DNA of 64,000 bases, from assembly GCF_002093745.1 (NCBI RefSeq), contig NZ_MTSB01000018.1, positions 52,934-116,933 of the forward strand, in the 5' to 3' direction. The position numbers and the translations under genes are program-made. The notes below the pieces were generated by a model that was given only the letters and a program-made list of their open reading frames with translations, made no database searches and was not told the DNA's origin. This DNA is from Pseudomonas graminis. GTDB taxonomy: Bacteria > Pseudomonadota > Gammaproteobacteria > Pseudomonadales > Pseudomonadaceae. Of this stretch, positions 46,648 to 56,782 are shown piece after piece (the stretch's first letter is position 1; every line of letters starts with the position of its first letter).

Positions 46648-47310
46648 ATGCAGAAAGAACCTCGTAAGGTCCGTGAATTTCGTCGCCGTGAGCAGGAAAT
46701 TCTCGACACCGCGCTAAAGCTTTTCCTGGAGCAGGGTGAAGACAGCGTCACCGTCGAGATGATCGCGGACGCCGTCGGCATTGGCAAAGGGACCATCTAC
46801 AAGCACTTCAAGTCCAAGGCGGAAATCTACCTTCGCCTGATGCTCGACTACGAGCGTGATTTGAACGAACTGCTGCATTCTGCCGACGTCGACAAGGACA
46901 AGGAGGCGCTTTCGCGGGCCTACTTCGAATTCCGCATGCGCGATCCACAGCGCTATCGCCTGTTCGATCGCCTGGAAGAAAAAGTGGTCAAGGGCAATCA
47001 GGTGCCAGAGCTGGTCGAAGAGCTGCACAAGATCCGCGCCTCCAACTTCGAACACCTGACGCTGCTGATCAAGGGCCGCATCACCGAAGGCAAGCTTGAA
47101 GACGTTCCGCCTTACTACCACTACTGTGCTGCCTGGGCGCTGGTGCATGGCGCGGTTGCGCTGTACCACTCGCCGTTCTGGAGCAACGTGCTGGAAGATC
47201 AGGAAGGCTTTTTCAACTTCCTCATGGACATTGGCGTGCGCATGGGCAACAAGCGCAAGCGTGACATCGACGTGTCTGCAGAACCCAAGCCTGCCCCCGC
47301 TGCGGAATAG
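46648..47310 (+). CDS. TetR family transcriptional regulator
   Basis: A 220-residue regulator. The N-terminal HTH (FRRREQEILDTALKLFLEQG, VTVEMIADAVGIGKGTIYKH, FKSKAEIYLRL) is a clear TetR domain. The C-terminal helical domain probably binds a ligand (FEHLTLLIKGRITEGKLED, HYCAAWALVHGAVALYHSPF); its nature is unknown. The protein ends with a short basic and Pro/Ala tail. CATAAT at 46604 is a weak -10 candidate. No obvious regulated partner is adjacent apart from the exporter upstream and the lipoprotein downstream. Confidence 0.9.
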   Translation: MQKEPRKVREFRRREQEILDTALKLFLEQGEDSVTVEMIADAVGIGKGTIYKHFKSKAEIYLRLMLDYERDLNELLHSADVDKDKEALSRAYFEFRMRDPQRYRLFDRLEEKVVKGNQVPELVEELHKIRASNFEHLTLLIKGRITEGKLEDVPPYYHYCAAWALVHGAVALYHSPFWSNVLEDQEGFFNFLMDIGVRMGNKRKRDIDVSAEPKPAPAAE

Positions 47311-47432
47311 TACGCCGGCCAGGTTTGAAGAGGTGCTTCCAGGCTTTGCTGCGGCCCGCCTCAGAGATGGCGCGGAAGCTGCATCCGACGACCATTCGCC
47401 GGTTTTCCGTCACCGGCATCTGGGAGGGGATG

Positions 47433-48035
47433 ATGCGTAGCCTGGTTCTGCTGCTCGCGCTTATAGCGTTGAGCGGCTGCATGAAAGTCAGTGACATGGG
47501 CGAAGGTGTTCGCGAGCAGTTCAGCGACGCAGGTCTGCTCGACCACAGCAATACCCGCCGCACTGCCAACTGGCGCGTGCAGCCCGACTCCTTTATCTAC
47601 ATCGCTCAAGGCGCTTTCGTGCCGCCAGGCAATGCCTACCCGCGTCCCAATGTCGTGGCCGAGGAGGCGTTCAAGGGCTTTGTCGAATATTTTCCGATGG
47701 TCCGCCGTGCGCGTGCCCCGCTGGGGCTGGACGAAGCCATGACCGAGGCGCGCAGTGCCGGCGCGCATTATCTGCTCTATACCCGTTTCGCCAAGGCAGA
47801 TGACCGCATTGGCAATGGTGATCAGTGGGCCGATCAGGAAGCGGTCGATCGCCTGGGCGTCGACAGTGGTGTCATTCAGCTCATGCTGATCGAGACCAGC
47901 ACCCGTTACCTCATCGACAGCGCCCGCATTCGCAGCCGTGGCGGATTGCTGACGCTGTACGACACAAGCCCCGAAGATTTGCTCGGTCCGCCCCTTGAAG
48001 ACTACGCTCGTACACTCTTAGGCGTTGAGCGCTAG
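47433..48035 (+). CDS. DUF4823-type lipoprotein
   Basis: About 200 residues with a lipoprotein signal: MRSLVLLLALIALSGCMK, the lipobox LSGC placing the lipidated Cys near residue 16. The mature part contains the Trp-rich TANWRVQPDSFIYIAQGAFVPP and a C-terminal LIDSARIRSRGGLLTLYDTSPEDLL. The start at 47433 follows GGGAGGGG; the ATG just before it at 47430 would also give the signal. The family name is recalled from the conserved neighbourhood; its function is unknown. Confidence 0.78.
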   Translation: MRSLVLLLALIALSGCMKVSDMGEGVREQFSDAGLLDHSNTRRTANWRVQPDSFIYIAQGAFVPPGNAYPRPNVVAEEAFKGFVEYFPMVRRARAPLGLDEAMTEARSAGAHYLLYTRFAKADDRIGNGDQWADQEAVDRLGVDSGVIQLMLIETSTRYLIDSARIRSRGGLLTLYDTSPEDLLGPPLEDYARTLLGVER

Positions 48036-48056
48036 AACCGGCTTCAGGAGAATCGA

Positions 48057-48617
48057 GTGACAGATCCAGACAAGGCAGGCGATCTGTTTGCGCAGATCCC
48101 CAAAACCAAGGGGTTGCCGCCTGTTCACCTATGGAATCCGGATTTTTGTGGTGACATCGACATGCGTGTCGCCCGTGACGGGACCTGGTATTACCAAGGG
48201 ACGCCGATTGGCCGCAAGCCGATGGTCAGGCTGTTCTCGACCATCATGCGGCGCGACGGGGATGATTATTTTCTTGTTACGCCGGTAGAGAAAGTCGGCA
48301 TCAAGGTCGACGATGCGCCTTTTATCGCAATCAGCCTCGAAGTATCGGGGGAGGGCGAGGCGCAGGTGTTGCGCTTTCGAACCAATGTTGACGACGAGAC
48401 CGAAGCCGGGCCGGACCATCCGCTCCGTGTCGTGACGGATCCCCACACCGAAGAGCCGGCGCCGTATGTCCATGTGCGGAGCAATCTCGACGCCCTGATT
48501 CACCGGAATGTGTTCTACCAACTGGTCGAGCTGGCAGTGTCACGCGAGATTGACGGACAGCAGTGGCTGGGCGTCTGGAGCCACGGAATATTTTTCCCCA
48601 TTGGCCTTGAGCCTTGA
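48057..48617 (+). CDS. DUF1285 domain-containing protein
   Basis: A 186-residue cytoplasmic protein of the DUF1285 family. It shows LPPVHLWNPDFCGDIDMRVARDG near residue 20 and TWYYQGTPIGRKPMVRLFSTI, with VEKVGIKVDDAPFIAI in the middle. The start is GTG at 48057, after AGGAG. It follows the lipoprotein gene by 21 bp and probably shares its transcript. No experimental role is known to me for the family. Confidence 0.85.
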   Translation: MTDPDKAGDLFAQIPKTKGLPPVHLWNPDFCGDIDMRVARDGTWYYQGTPIGRKPMVRLFSTIMRRDGDDYFLVTPVEKVGIKVDDAPFIAISLEVSGEGEAQVLRFRTNVDDETEAGPDHPLRVVTDPHTEEPAPYVHVRSNLDALIHRNVFYQLVELAVSREIDGQQWLGVWSHGIFFPIGLEP

Positions 48618-48702
48618 AAAAAACGCTTATTCGCCCGCTCGAATTGCCTGGTGGCGGTGCGGCGGTTAAAGTGCCGCTCCCTGATTTCCCTGAGGTTTTT
48701 GC

Positions 48703-49716
48703 ATGAGCCAGTCCTTTGATATCGCTGTCGTCGGCGCAACCGGTACTGTCGGCGAAACCGTTGTTCAGGTTCTGGAAGAGCGTAATTTTCCGGTAGGGAC
48801 TCTGCACTTGCTGGCAAGCATCGACTCTGCCGGTCATTCGGTGCCGTTTCGAGGCAAGAATGTGCGCGTACGTGAAGTCGATGCGTTTGACTTCAGTACC
48901 GTCCGGATGGCGTTCTTTGCGGCCGGCCCGGCGATCAGTCGCAGCCACGCCGAAAAGGCAGTCGCCGCAGGCTGCTCGGTTGTCGATCTTTCAGGCGCCT
49001 TCACGTTTGCGCAGGCACTCAATGTCGTGCCGGAAATCAATACTACGCTGTTGGAGAATAATGGCGTCGCGCCATGTCTGGTGGCCAGCCCGAGCGCGGC
49101 TGCCACGGCGGTTGCGCTGGCCTTGGCCCCGTTGCGTGCGCTGATGGATATCCGGTCCGTGACGGTCACGGCGTGTCTGGCGGTGTCGGCACTGGGGCGC
49201 GAAGGCGTCAGTGAACTGGCGCGCCAGACCACTGAGTTGTTGAATGTCCGCCCTCTGGAAACCCGCTTTTTTGATCGTCAGATGGCGTTCAACGTACTGG
49301 CCCAGGTCGGTACACCCGATGAATCGGGGCACCTCCCGCTGGAAAGGCGTCTGGTCAATGAGCTGCGCGAACTGCTCGCGCTGCCGTCGCTGAACGTATC
49401 GGCCACTTGCATTCAGGTGCCGGTGTTTTTCGGCGACAGTTTTACTGTTGCGCTGCGAACGGCCGGGCCGGTGGATGTGACGGCGGTCAATGCTGCACTT
49501 GAAGCCGCTGCCGGAGTCGAACTGGTTGAGGCCGGTGATTACCCGACGCCGGTGGGCGATGCGGTAGGGCAGGATGTGGTCTATGTAGGCCGGGTCCGCT
49601 CCGGAACAGACGATCCTGAACAGCTCAATCTGTGGCTGACGTCGGATAACGTGCGTAAAGGCGCTGCGCTCAATGCTGTGCAGGTTGGCGAATTGTTGAT
49701 AAAAGACTATGTGTAA
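48703..49716 (+). CDS. Aspartate-semialdehyde dehydrogenase-like protein (Usg type)
   Basis: A 337-residue protein with the Rossmann N-terminus of aspartate-semialdehyde dehydrogenase (IAVVGATGTVGETVVQVLEE) and the dimerisation domain. The active-site stretch reads ASPSAAATAVALALAPL, so the catalytic Cys of the real enzyme (found in a N-C-S/T-T motif) is replaced by Ala, and the downstream catalytic region is also poor. This is the pattern of Usg-like proteins, which lie next to truA/fimV and are thought to be non-catalytic homologues. It precedes fimV by 110 bp. Confidence 0.85.
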   Translation: MSQSFDIAVVGATGTVGETVVQVLEERNFPVGTLHLLASIDSAGHSVPFRGKNVRVREVDAFDFSTVRMAFFAAGPAISRSHAEKAVAAGCSVVDLSGAFTFAQALNVVPEINTTLLENNGVAPCLVASPSAAATAVALALAPLRALMDIRSVTVTACLAVSALGREGVSELARQTTELLNVRPLETRFFDRQMAFNVLAQVGTPDESGHLPLERRLVNELRELLALPSLNVSATCIQVPVFFGDSFTVALRTAGPVDVTAVNAALEAAAGVELVEAGDYPTPVGDAVGQDVVYVGRVRSGTDDPEQLNLWLTSDNVRKGAALNAVQVGELLIKDYV

Positions 49717-49825
49717 AAGATACTTGGCAACACTGTGAATAAATGTTTTAGCGGCGACACGCCTTACACCCAAATGCAGGACTACCTCTCCGGATATCGG
49801 GGAATCTTTAAACAAGGGATGGGCT

Positions 49826-52648
49826 ATGGTTCAGGTTCGTAAACTGGTATTAGCAATCGCTGCGGCTTCAGCGCTGTCATCGGGAATGGCGCAGGCGCTG
49901 GGGCTCGGGGAATTGTCGGTCAAGTCGACCCTGAATCAGCCATTGGTAGCGGAAATCGAGTTGACTGATGCGCAAGGGCTCAATGCTGCGCAAATTGTCC
50001 CCAGCCTGGCAACTACCGCCGACTTTGCTCAGTTGGGGGTCTCCCGTCAGGAGTTGCTCAACGATCTTTCGTTTACCCCGGTCATCACTCCCAATGGCCG
50101 AAGTGTCCTGCGCATTACGTCCAGCAAGCCGGTGCGTGTGCCTTATGTGAAGTTTCTGGTTCAGGTGCTCTGGCCAAACGGCCGACTGGTACGTGACTAC
50201 AGTCTTTTACTGGACCCGCCCAAGTATTCCCCTGAAGCAGCGGCCGCCGCAGCTGCTCCTGCCCCGGCACCCGCAGCGGCCCCGGCAGCTCCCGCGCAGT
50301 TGGCGACCGTGGAGCCATCGGCAGAAGCGTCGGCGCCCGAGGCACCAGCCCCTGCACCTGCCGCCCCCGCAGCGGCGTTGCCACCGCCTGCCGCCGACAA
50401 GCCATCGCAATACGTGACAGCCAATAACGACACGTTGTGGGAAATTGCCGCAAAGGTGCGTACAGGCGGAACCGTCCAGCAGACCATGCTGGCGATTCAG
50501 GCGCTTAACCCGGATGCGTTCATCGGTGGCAACATCAACCGCTTGAAAAAGGGCCAGGTGCTGCGTTTGCCGACACCTCAGCAAACGGCTGCGCTGCCAC
50601 AGCCCCAAGCGATTGCCGAAGTCTCCCGACAGTACAGTGCCTGGCGCGAAGGCCGTCGTCTGCCTGCTGGCCCGCGTCAGGTTGACGCCACCCGGCGTGA
50701 TCGCGCGGGCGCGGCACCCTCCAAGGTCGATACCGCTGACAACCTCAGCCTGGTGTCGGCGGGCAGCAAGCCTGCAGCCAAAGGCGCAGCAGGTGACAGC
50801 GATCTCGGCAACAAGCTGGCGGTGGCTCAGGAAGCACTCGACACCACACGCCGTGACAACGCCGAGCTGAAAAGCCGGATGAATGATCTGCAAAGCCAGC
50901 TGGACAAACTTCAGCGTCTGATCGAACTGAAAAACGGTCAACTGGCCAAGATGCAGGCAGCTGGAGCCGCTGTGCCGCCTGCTGCTGCAACCCCTGATGC
51001 AGCCACGCCGGCCAATGCGGCGGTGCCTGCTTCGCTGGTGGATGCCAATGGTGCTCCGGTCAAACCGGCTGGCGAGGTTGCGCCTGAAGATGCGTTGCCT
51101 GCAGGCGCGGCTCAGGTGGCGACTCCGGCGGCGGATCAGCCGCTGGCCGTTGAGCCGGTGGTCGTTCCCGAAGAAGAGGACACGCTGCAGAAAATTCTCG
51201 ACAACCCGGTGCTGTTGGGTCTGATCGGGGGCGCGGCGCTGCTGATACTGGCCTTGCTGCTGCTGTTTCTGGCCCGTCGTCGTGCAGCGAAGGCTGAGGC
51301 CGAGAAACACAAACGCATGGCGCGGGCACTGGCTGAAGAGTCCGAGTTCGTTTCAGACATGGACATGGATGCACCGCAAGCCAGCTTCGACGGGCTTGAT
51401 GTGCCGCCGCCGAACGTCCGCATGGGGGCCGGTTCTGCTGCGGCCGCAGCGGCAGCGCGCGAGCGTCCTGCCGATGCGCTGGTTCAGGCCGAGATTCATA
51501 TCGCGTATGGCCGCATGAATCAGGCCATCGAGTTGCTCGAGGAAGCCGTCAAGGAAGATCCGCAGCGTGATGATATCCGCCTCAAACTGATGGAAATCTA
51601 CGCCGAGCAGGGTAACAACAAGGCCTACGCCGCTCACGAGCGCAAACTGGTGGCTGCGGGAAAGCCTGAAGCTGAGGTCGAGCAGCTGCAAGAACGTCAC
51701 TCGACCCTGAAGCCCGAGGCGCCAGTTGTTGCGCCGCTGGTTTCTGAAGCTGCTCCGGCGTCGGCAGCACCTGCTGTCGCCGCGGCGGCTGCCGCAGCCA
51801 GTGCTGCTGCACTGGCTGCGGAGCTTGATGCCAAATACGTTGAAGAGCTGCTTGCCGATAACTCGGAGGACGAGGTTGCTGAGCCAGAGCCCGTTGCGGT
51901 GGCCGAGCCGGAAGCTTCGCCGCTGGCTGCAGAGCCTGTCGAAGATCCGGACCCGTTCGACCATGATTTCGATTTGAGCCTGGACGAGTTCGAGGAAACG
52001 CCTGCGGCTGACGTGTCCACCGTGAATGACGTCGATGAGCTGATGCTGGACGAGCCGAGCATATCGGCGGTGCCTGACGATGATGAACTGAGCTTCGAGT
52101 CGATCATGCGCGAGCAGGAGGAAGCGCGCGCCGCGTCGACGCCTGACGAGCTTGCCGATTTCGATCTGGACCTGTCCGAAGAAGATCCGGCGCTCAAGAA
52201 CGAAGATGATTTCCTGCTGGGTCTTGGCACTGACCCGGTCGAACCTGTCGAGACCCCGGCTGTTCCACCGATCAGTGACGACCTGGAGTTGCCTGAGGAC
52301 TTTGATCTGTCACTGGCCGATGAGATTGAAACCGATCAGGCAAGTCAGGCGTTTGCGACCGAAATCGATGACGTCAACGCCGAACTGGATCGTCTTTCGC
52401 AGAACCTGGAGCATCCGCCCCTCGACGAGCCAAGGTTTACCGCCGAAGACGCGGCTGCGCTGGATGACGAGCCGGATTTCGATTTCATGGCCGGCACTGA
52501 CGAGGCGGCGACCAAACTGGATCTGGCGCGTGCCTACATCGACATGGGCGATGCAGACGGGGCGCGTGACATTCTCGATGAGGTGGTCACCGAAGGGGAT
52601 GACGGGCAGAAAAGTGAAGCGCGGGAGATGCTTTCGCGACTGGTCTGA
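49826..52648 (+). CDS. fimV: Pilus motility and polarity protein FimV
   Basis: A 940-residue inner-membrane protein needed for twitching motility and for polar placement of the type II/IV machinery. After a signal peptide (LAIAAASALSSGMAQA) come the periplasmic N-terminal FimV domain (LGELSVKSTLNQPLVAEIEL), a LysM-like peptidoglycan-binding region (YVTANNDTLWEIAAKVRTGG, about residues 195-245) and a coiled coil (DTTRRDNAELKSRMNDLQ). A single membrane helix (LLGLIGGAALLILALLLLFL, about 462-485) separates it from a large acidic cytoplasmic domain with TPR-like helices (ADALVQAEIHIAYGRMNQA) and the conserved C-terminal motif KLDLARAYIDMGDADGARDI. The cytoplasmic domain is rich in Asp and Glu. 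Confidence 0.94.
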   Translation: MVQVRKLVLAIAAASALSSGMAQALGLGELSVKSTLNQPLVAEIELTDAQGLNAAQIVPSLATTADFAQLGVSRQELLNDLSFTPVITPNGRSVLRITSSKPVRVPYVKFLVQVLWPNGRLVRDYSLLLDPPKYSPEAAAAAAAPAPAPAAAPAAPAQLATVEPSAEASAPEAPAPAPAAPAAALPPPAADKPSQYVTANNDTLWEIAAKVRTGGTVQQTMLAIQALNPDAFIGGNINRLKKGQVLRLPTPQQTAALPQPQAIAEVSRQYSAWREGRRLPAGPRQVDATRRDRAGAAPSKVDTADNLSLVSAGSKPAAKGAAGDSDLGNKLAVAQEALDTTRRDNAELKSRMNDLQSQLDKLQRLIELKNGQLAKMQAAGAAVPPAAATPDAATPANAAVPASLVDANGAPVKPAGEVAPEDALPAGAAQVATPAADQPLAVEPVVVPEEEDTLQKILDNPVLLGLIGGAALLILALLLLFLARRRAAKAEAEKHKRMARALAEESEFVSDMDMDAPQASFDGLDVPPPNVRMGAGSAAAAAAARERPADALVQAEIHIAYGRMNQAIELLEEAVKEDPQRDDIRLKLMEIYAEQGNNKAYAAHERKLVAAGKPEAEVEQLQERHSTLKPEAPVVAPLVSEAAPASAAPAVAAAAAAASAAALAAELDAKYVEELLADNSEDEVAEPEPVAVAEPEASPLAAEPVEDPDPFDHDFDLSLDEFEETPAADVSTVNDVDELMLDEPSISAVPDDDELSFESIMREQEEARAASTPDELADFDLDLSEEDPALKNEDDFLLGLGTDPVEPVETPAVPPISDDLELPEDFDLSLADEIETDQASQAFATEIDDVNAELDRLSQNLEHPPLDEPRFTAEDAAALDDEPDFDFMAGTDEAATKLDLARAYIDMGDADGARDILDEVVTEGDDGQKSEAREMLSRLV

Positions 52649-52669
52649 TCGACATTTATCCACACCCGG

Positions 52670-52689
52670 ACGGCCGCTTATGCGGCCGT
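52670..52689 (+). terminator. Hairpin after fimV
   Basis: ACGGCCGC pairs perfectly with GCGGCCGT around a TTAT loop, 21 bp after the fimV stop. Only a short T stretch follows. Confidence 0.55.
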
Positions 52690-52776
52690 TTGCCGTTCAG
52701 CCGTCGGTGTGAGTAGCGTGTTTTTTCTGCGGCCCTATAATGGCCGACTTTTCGCGAACCGACAGGCTGTAACACT

Positions 52777-53631
52777 TTGGCGAACATAGATAACCCGGCG
52801 GCCGAAATGGCAGCCGAGGGCTTTTCCCGAATCGCACTGGGCGTCGAGTACAAGGGCTCGCGTTATTGCGGCTGGCAGCGTCAGGCTTCCGGGGTGCTCA
52901 CCGTGCAGGAAACGCTCGAGGATGCGCTGTCCAAAGTGGCCGCATCACCTGTTTCGTTGATGTGTGCCGGGCGTACCGATGCTGGTGTACACGCCTGCGG
53001 GCAGGTGGTGCATTTCGATACCCGAGCCGAGCGTTCGCTGAAGGCCTGGGTCATGGGGGCAAACATCAACCTGCCTCACGACGTCAGCGTCACTTGGGCC
53101 AGGGTCATGCCTGCCCACTTTCATGCGCGCTTCAAAGCCATCGCTCGCCGCTATCGCTACGTGATCTACAACGATCAGATCCGTCCTGCGCATTTGAATC
53201 AGGAGATCACCTGGAATCATCGCCCGCTGGATGTGGAGCGCATGGCCCAGGCAGCCGGCTTTCTGGTCGGCACTCATGACTTCAGTGCCTTTCGTGCCGG
53301 GCAGTGCCAGGCCAAATCGCCGGTCAAGCAGTTGCATCATTTGCGCGTGACCCGCCACGGCAAGATGATCGTGATCGATGTGCGCGCCAACGCATTTCTG
53401 CACCACATGGTGCGCAACATCGCTGGCGTACTGATGACGATAGGCACCGGCGAGCGTCCGGTCGAGTGGGCGCGCGATGTGCTCGAGAGCCGGGTTCGAC
53501 GCACCGGTGGCGTGACGGCTCATCCTTACGGGCTTTATCTGGTGCAAGTCGAGTATCGCGACGAGTTCCCGTTGCCCGAGCGTTACATCGGTCCGCACTT
53601 TCTTACCGGTTTTACGGAATTGGACGGCTGA
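52777..53631 (+). CDS. truA: tRNA pseudouridine(38-40) synthase
   Basis: A pseudouridine synthase of up to 284 residues acting at positions 38-40 of the tRNA anticodon arm. The N-terminal strand GVEYKGSRYCGWQRQ, the catalytic Asp motif CAGRTDAGVHACGQVVHF near residue 66, FHARFKAIARRYRYVI and FLHHMVRNIAGVLMTIGTG are all present. The start is TTG at 52777; an ATG at 52807 would shorten it by ten residues. Its neighbours fimV and trpF are the same in P. aeruginosa. Confidence 0.94.
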   Translation: MANIDNPAAEMAAEGFSRIALGVEYKGSRYCGWQRQASGVLTVQETLEDALSKVAASPVSLMCAGRTDAGVHACGQVVHFDTRAERSLKAWVMGANINLPHDVSVTWARVMPAHFHARFKAIARRYRYVIYNDQIRPAHLNQEITWNHRPLDVERMAQAAGFLVGTHDFSAFRAGQCQAKSPVKQLHHLRVTRHGKMIVIDVRANAFLHHMVRNIAGVLMTIGTGERPVEWARDVLESRVRRTGGVTAHPYGLYLVQVEYRDEFPLPERYIGPHFLTGFTELDG

Positions 53632-53691
53632 CGATCCGGATAGCATTTGCTAACATCCGGGACTTTCCGAAAGGTCTGAGGTTTTCACCAT

Positions 53692-54312
53692 ATGCCAGCC
53701 GTTCGCAGCAAGATCTGCGGGATTACCCGCATAGAAGATGCGCTGGCCGCTGTCGAGGCCGGGGCCGACGCGATTGGCCTGGTGTTTTACCCCAAAAGTC
53801 CGCGTGCCGTGACGGTACTGCAGGCGCGGGCAATCATTGCCGCCTTGCCGCCATTCGTGACCACCGTCGGGCTGTTCGTCAATGCCAGTCGCTGCGAGCT
53901 CAACGAAACGCTGGATGCCGTTGCTCTGGATATGCTGCAGTTTCACGGCGATGAAACGCCGGAAGCGTGCGACGGCTACCATCGTCCTTACATCAAGGCC
54001 CTGCGGGTCAAGGCGGGCGATGACATAGCGCAGGCTTGTCGCGCTTATCGCAACGCACGCGGCGTGTTGCTCGACACCTATGTAGAAGGCGTGCCGGGCG
54101 GCACCGGAGAAACCTTCGACTGGGCGTTGATTCCGGATGACCTGGACAAACCGGTCATTCTGGCGGGCGGGCTGACCTCGGCCAACGTGGCGCAGGCCAT
54201 CGCTCAGGTCCGGCCTTATGCGGTGGATGTCAGTGGCGGCGTCGAAAAGAGCAAAGGCATCAAGGATCGCGAAAAGATCCTGGCGTTCATGAGTGCGGTC
54301 CAGGGCGTCTGA
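53692..54312 (+). CDS. trpF: Phosphoribosylanthranilate isomerase
   Basis: A 206-residue TIM-barrel enzyme of tryptophan synthesis converting PRA to CdRP. The catalytic Cys is in [12 protein letters not shown] near residue 7; [28 protein letters not shown] and [15 protein letters not shown] with the phosphate site and the catalytic Asp in [17 protein letters not shown] are visible. It is a monofunctional TrpF, separate from trpC, as is usual in Pseudomonas. A 248-bp gap without recognisable features leads to accD. Confidence 0.96.
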   Translation: MPAVRSKICGITRIEDALAAVEAGADAIGLVFYPKSPRAVTVLQARAIIAALPPFVTTVGLFVNASRCELNETLDAVALDMLQFHGDETPEACDGYHRPYIKALRVKAGDDIAQACRAYRNARGVLLDTYVEGVPGGTGETFDWALIPDDLDKPVILAGGLTSANVAQAIAQVRPYAVDVSGGVEKSKGIKDREKILAFMSAVQGV

Positions 54313-54560
54313 TGTGACGGTTGCGCTTCGGCCGCCGTCCATAAGCCTGTTCCGCCACAAGACATGCGGGTCGAATCAAGTAAGCGAGGGTGCCTGTGTG
54401 CGCCGTCGTCGTTGTGAAGAAGCGGAGTGAGGGAATGTGCAGGTCTGGCCTGGGGTCGATCGCCGTTCCTTGATCATCGTCCATACGAATTTAGCTGAGG
54501 GCGTACGACTGGCGTGTATCGTCGGCCGTTCAAGCCACACCGGTACTGGAGATAGAAAGC

Positions 54561-55481
54561 ATGAGCAACTGGTTGGTAGACAAACTGATCCCATCGATCA
54601 TGCGTTCCGAGGTCAAGAAGAGCTCGGTCCCTGAAGGCCTCTGGCACAAATGCCCTTCCTGTGAAGCGGTGCTTTATCGCCCCGAGCTGGAAAAGACCCT
54701 CGATGTCTGCCCCAAGTGCAACCATCACATGCGTATCGGTGCGCGTGCGCGCCTGAACATCTTCCTGGATGTCGAAGGCCGTGCCGAACTGGGTGTCGAC
54801 CTGGAGCCGGTAGACCGTCTGAAGTTCCGTGACGGCAAGAAGTACAAGGACCGCCTGACGGCTGCACAGAAGCAGACCGGCGAAAAGGATGCGCTGATTT
54901 CCATGAGCGGCACCTTGCTGGGGATGCCTGTGGTGGCGTCGGCCTTCGAGTTTTCCTTCATGGGTGGTTCGATGGGCGCCATCGTCGGCGAGCGTTTCGT
55001 TCGTGCCGCCGACTACGCGCTGGAAAATCGCTGCCCGATGATCTGCTTTGCCGCTTCCGGCGGTGCGCGCATGCAGGAAGCGCTCATCTCCCTGATGCAG
55101 ATGGCCAAGACCTCGGCTGTTCTGGCGCGTCTTCGTGAAGAAGGGCTGCCGTTCATCTCCGTATTGACCGACCCTGTTTACGGCGGTGTTTCCGCGAGTC
55201 TGGCCATGCTGGGTGACGTCATTGTTGCCGAGCCCAAGGCGCTGATCGGTTTTGCCGGTCCTCGCGTCATTGAACAAACCGTTCGCGAGAAGCTGCCGGA
55301 AGGTTTTCAGCGCAGCGAGTTCCTGCTGGATCACGGTGCTATCGACATGATCATTGCGCGCAGTGAGCTTCGACCACGTCTGGGCAATCTGTTGGCGCAG
55401 ATGATGAACCTGCCGACTCCTCGTTTTGTTGCTCCGGTCATCGAGCCTATCGTCGTTCCGCCGGCACCCGCCTCGATATGA
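54561..55481 (+). CDS. accD: Acetyl-CoA carboxylase carboxyltransferase subunit beta
   Basis: A 306-residue subunit that, with AccA, transfers carboxyl from biotin to acetyl-CoA, producing malonyl-CoA for FabD and elongation. The N-terminal four-Cys zinc finger ([17 protein letters not shown] and CPKCNHHM) lies near residues 27-50. The carboxyltransferase crotonase-fold domain has [34 protein letters not shown] and [17 protein letters not shown]. Its stop overlaps the folC start by ATGA, so folC is coupled. Confidence 0.97.
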   Translation: MSNWLVDKLIPSIMRSEVKKSSVPEGLWHKCPSCEAVLYRPELEKTLDVCPKCNHHMRIGARARLNIFLDVEGRAELGVDLEPVDRLKFRDGKKYKDRLTAAQKQTGEKDALISMSGTLLGMPVVASAFEFSFMGGSMGAIVGERFVRAADYALENRCPMICFAASGGARMQEALISLMQMAKTSAVLARLREEGLPFISVLTDPVYGGVSASLAMLGDVIVAEPKALIGFAGPRVIEQTVREKLPEGFQRSEFLLDHGAIDMIIARSELRPRLGNLLAQMMNLPTPRFVAPVIEPIVVPPAPASI

Positions 55482-56782
55482 CCCCGGGGTCCCTGGGCGA
55501 CTGGCTTGCTTATCTGGAGCAACTGCATCCTTCCGCCATCGACATGGGGCTGGATCGCTCCCGACAGGTAGCGCAGCAGTTGGGACTGCTGCGTCCCGCG
55601 CGTCAGGTGATCACGGTGACCGGCACCAATGGCAAAGGGTCGACCTGCGCTTTTTTGGCAGCCTTGCTGCAGTCCCGGGGTCTGAAAGTCGGTGTTTACA
55701 GTTCGCCGCACCTGATTCGCTACAACGAGCGGGTGAAGGTGCAGGGCCTCGAGGCGACCGATTCTGAACTGTGCGATGCCTTCGCCGCGGTTGAAGCGGC
55801 CCGTGGCGATGTCACCCTGACGTATTTCGAAATGGGCACACTGGCAGCGTTCTGGCTGTTCGAGCGCGCACAGCTCGATGTGGCTGTTCTGGAAGTCGGC
55901 CTGGGCGGGCGTCTGGATGCCGTGAACCTGGTTGATTCGGACATCGCGCTGGTCACCAGCATCGGTGTCGATCATGCCGAGTACCTGGGTGATACCCGTG
56001 AGTCTGTCGCGTTCGAAAAGGCCGGTATCTTCCGCTCCGGCTGTCCTGCGTTGTGCGGTGACCCCGCGCCACCGGAGCCTCTGTTGGCGAAAGCGCGTGA
56101 GCTGGGTTGCCCGTTGCTGTTGCGGGGTCAGGATTTCGATCTTTCGATAGGGCATGACAGCTGGAGCTGGCGTGGCCTTGTGGAGGGTGAGCAGGTCGAG
56201 CTGCACGATCTTCCGCTGCTGGACCTGCCAATGCAGAACGCCGCACTGGCGCTTCAGGCGTTTGCCTCGCTGGGTTATCCGGTGTCATCGAAAGCAGTGG
56301 GGCAGGTTCTGGCTAACACCCGGCTGGCTGGCCGTCTCGACCGTCGGACCGTCTTCTGGCAAGGCAAGCCGCTCAGTCTGCTGCTGGATGTAGGCCATAA
56401 CCCTCATGCTGCGGATTTTCTGGCGCAACGCCTGGCTCGCCGCGCGGTGGCCGGCAAGCGTCTCGCCGTGTTCGGCCTGCTCAGCGACAAGGACCTTGAT
56501 GGTGTGGTCATGCCGCTGTCGCCGGTCATTGATGAATGGGCGGTTGCGCCGCTGCCCACGTCGCGCAGCCGCTCCGCTGAAGAGTTACATTCGGCGCTGG
56601 AGAACCTTGGGGCTCGCGTGACGTCCTATCAGAGTGTTGCGCTGGCATTGGAGGCTCAGTGCGCGCACGCCACGCCCGATGACGAGATTCTGCTGTTCGG
56701 TTCATTTTACTGTGTTGCCGAGGCCCTGGAATGGTTGGCCCGGCACACCGATGAGGACGCTGCAAATGGCTTTGCTGGATAA
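55478..56782 (+). CDS. folC: Folylpolyglutamate/dihydrofolate synthase
   Basis: A 434-residue ligase of the Mur-ligase family that adds glutamate to dihydropteroate and extends polyglutamate tails. The P-loop [16 protein letters not shown] near residue 45, the folate-site [27 protein letters not shown] with the metal-binding Glu and the conserved [16 protein letters not shown] are visible. It overlaps accD by 4 bp and its last codons overlap the SPOR gene by 17 bp. Confidence 0.96.
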   Translation: MTPGSLGDWLAYLEQLHPSAIDMGLDRSRQVAQQLGLLRPARQVITVTGTNGKGSTCAFLAALLQSRGLKVGVYSSPHLIRYNERVKVQGLEATDSELCDAFAAVEAARGDVTLTYFEMGTLAAFWLFERAQLDVAVLEVGLGGRLDAVNLVDSDIALVTSIGVDHAEYLGDTRESVAFEKAGIFRSGCPALCGDPAPPEPLLAKARELGCPLLLRGQDFDLSIGHDSWSWRGLVEGEQVELHDLPLLDLPMQNAALALQAFASLGYPVSSKAVGQVLANTRLAGRLDRRTVFWQGKPLSLLLDVGHNPHAADFLAQRLARRAVAGKRLAVFGLLSDKDLDGVVMPLSPVIDEWAVAPLPTSRSRSAEELHSALENLGARVTSYQSVALALEAQCAHATPDDEILLFGSFYCVAEALEWLARHTDEDAANGFAG

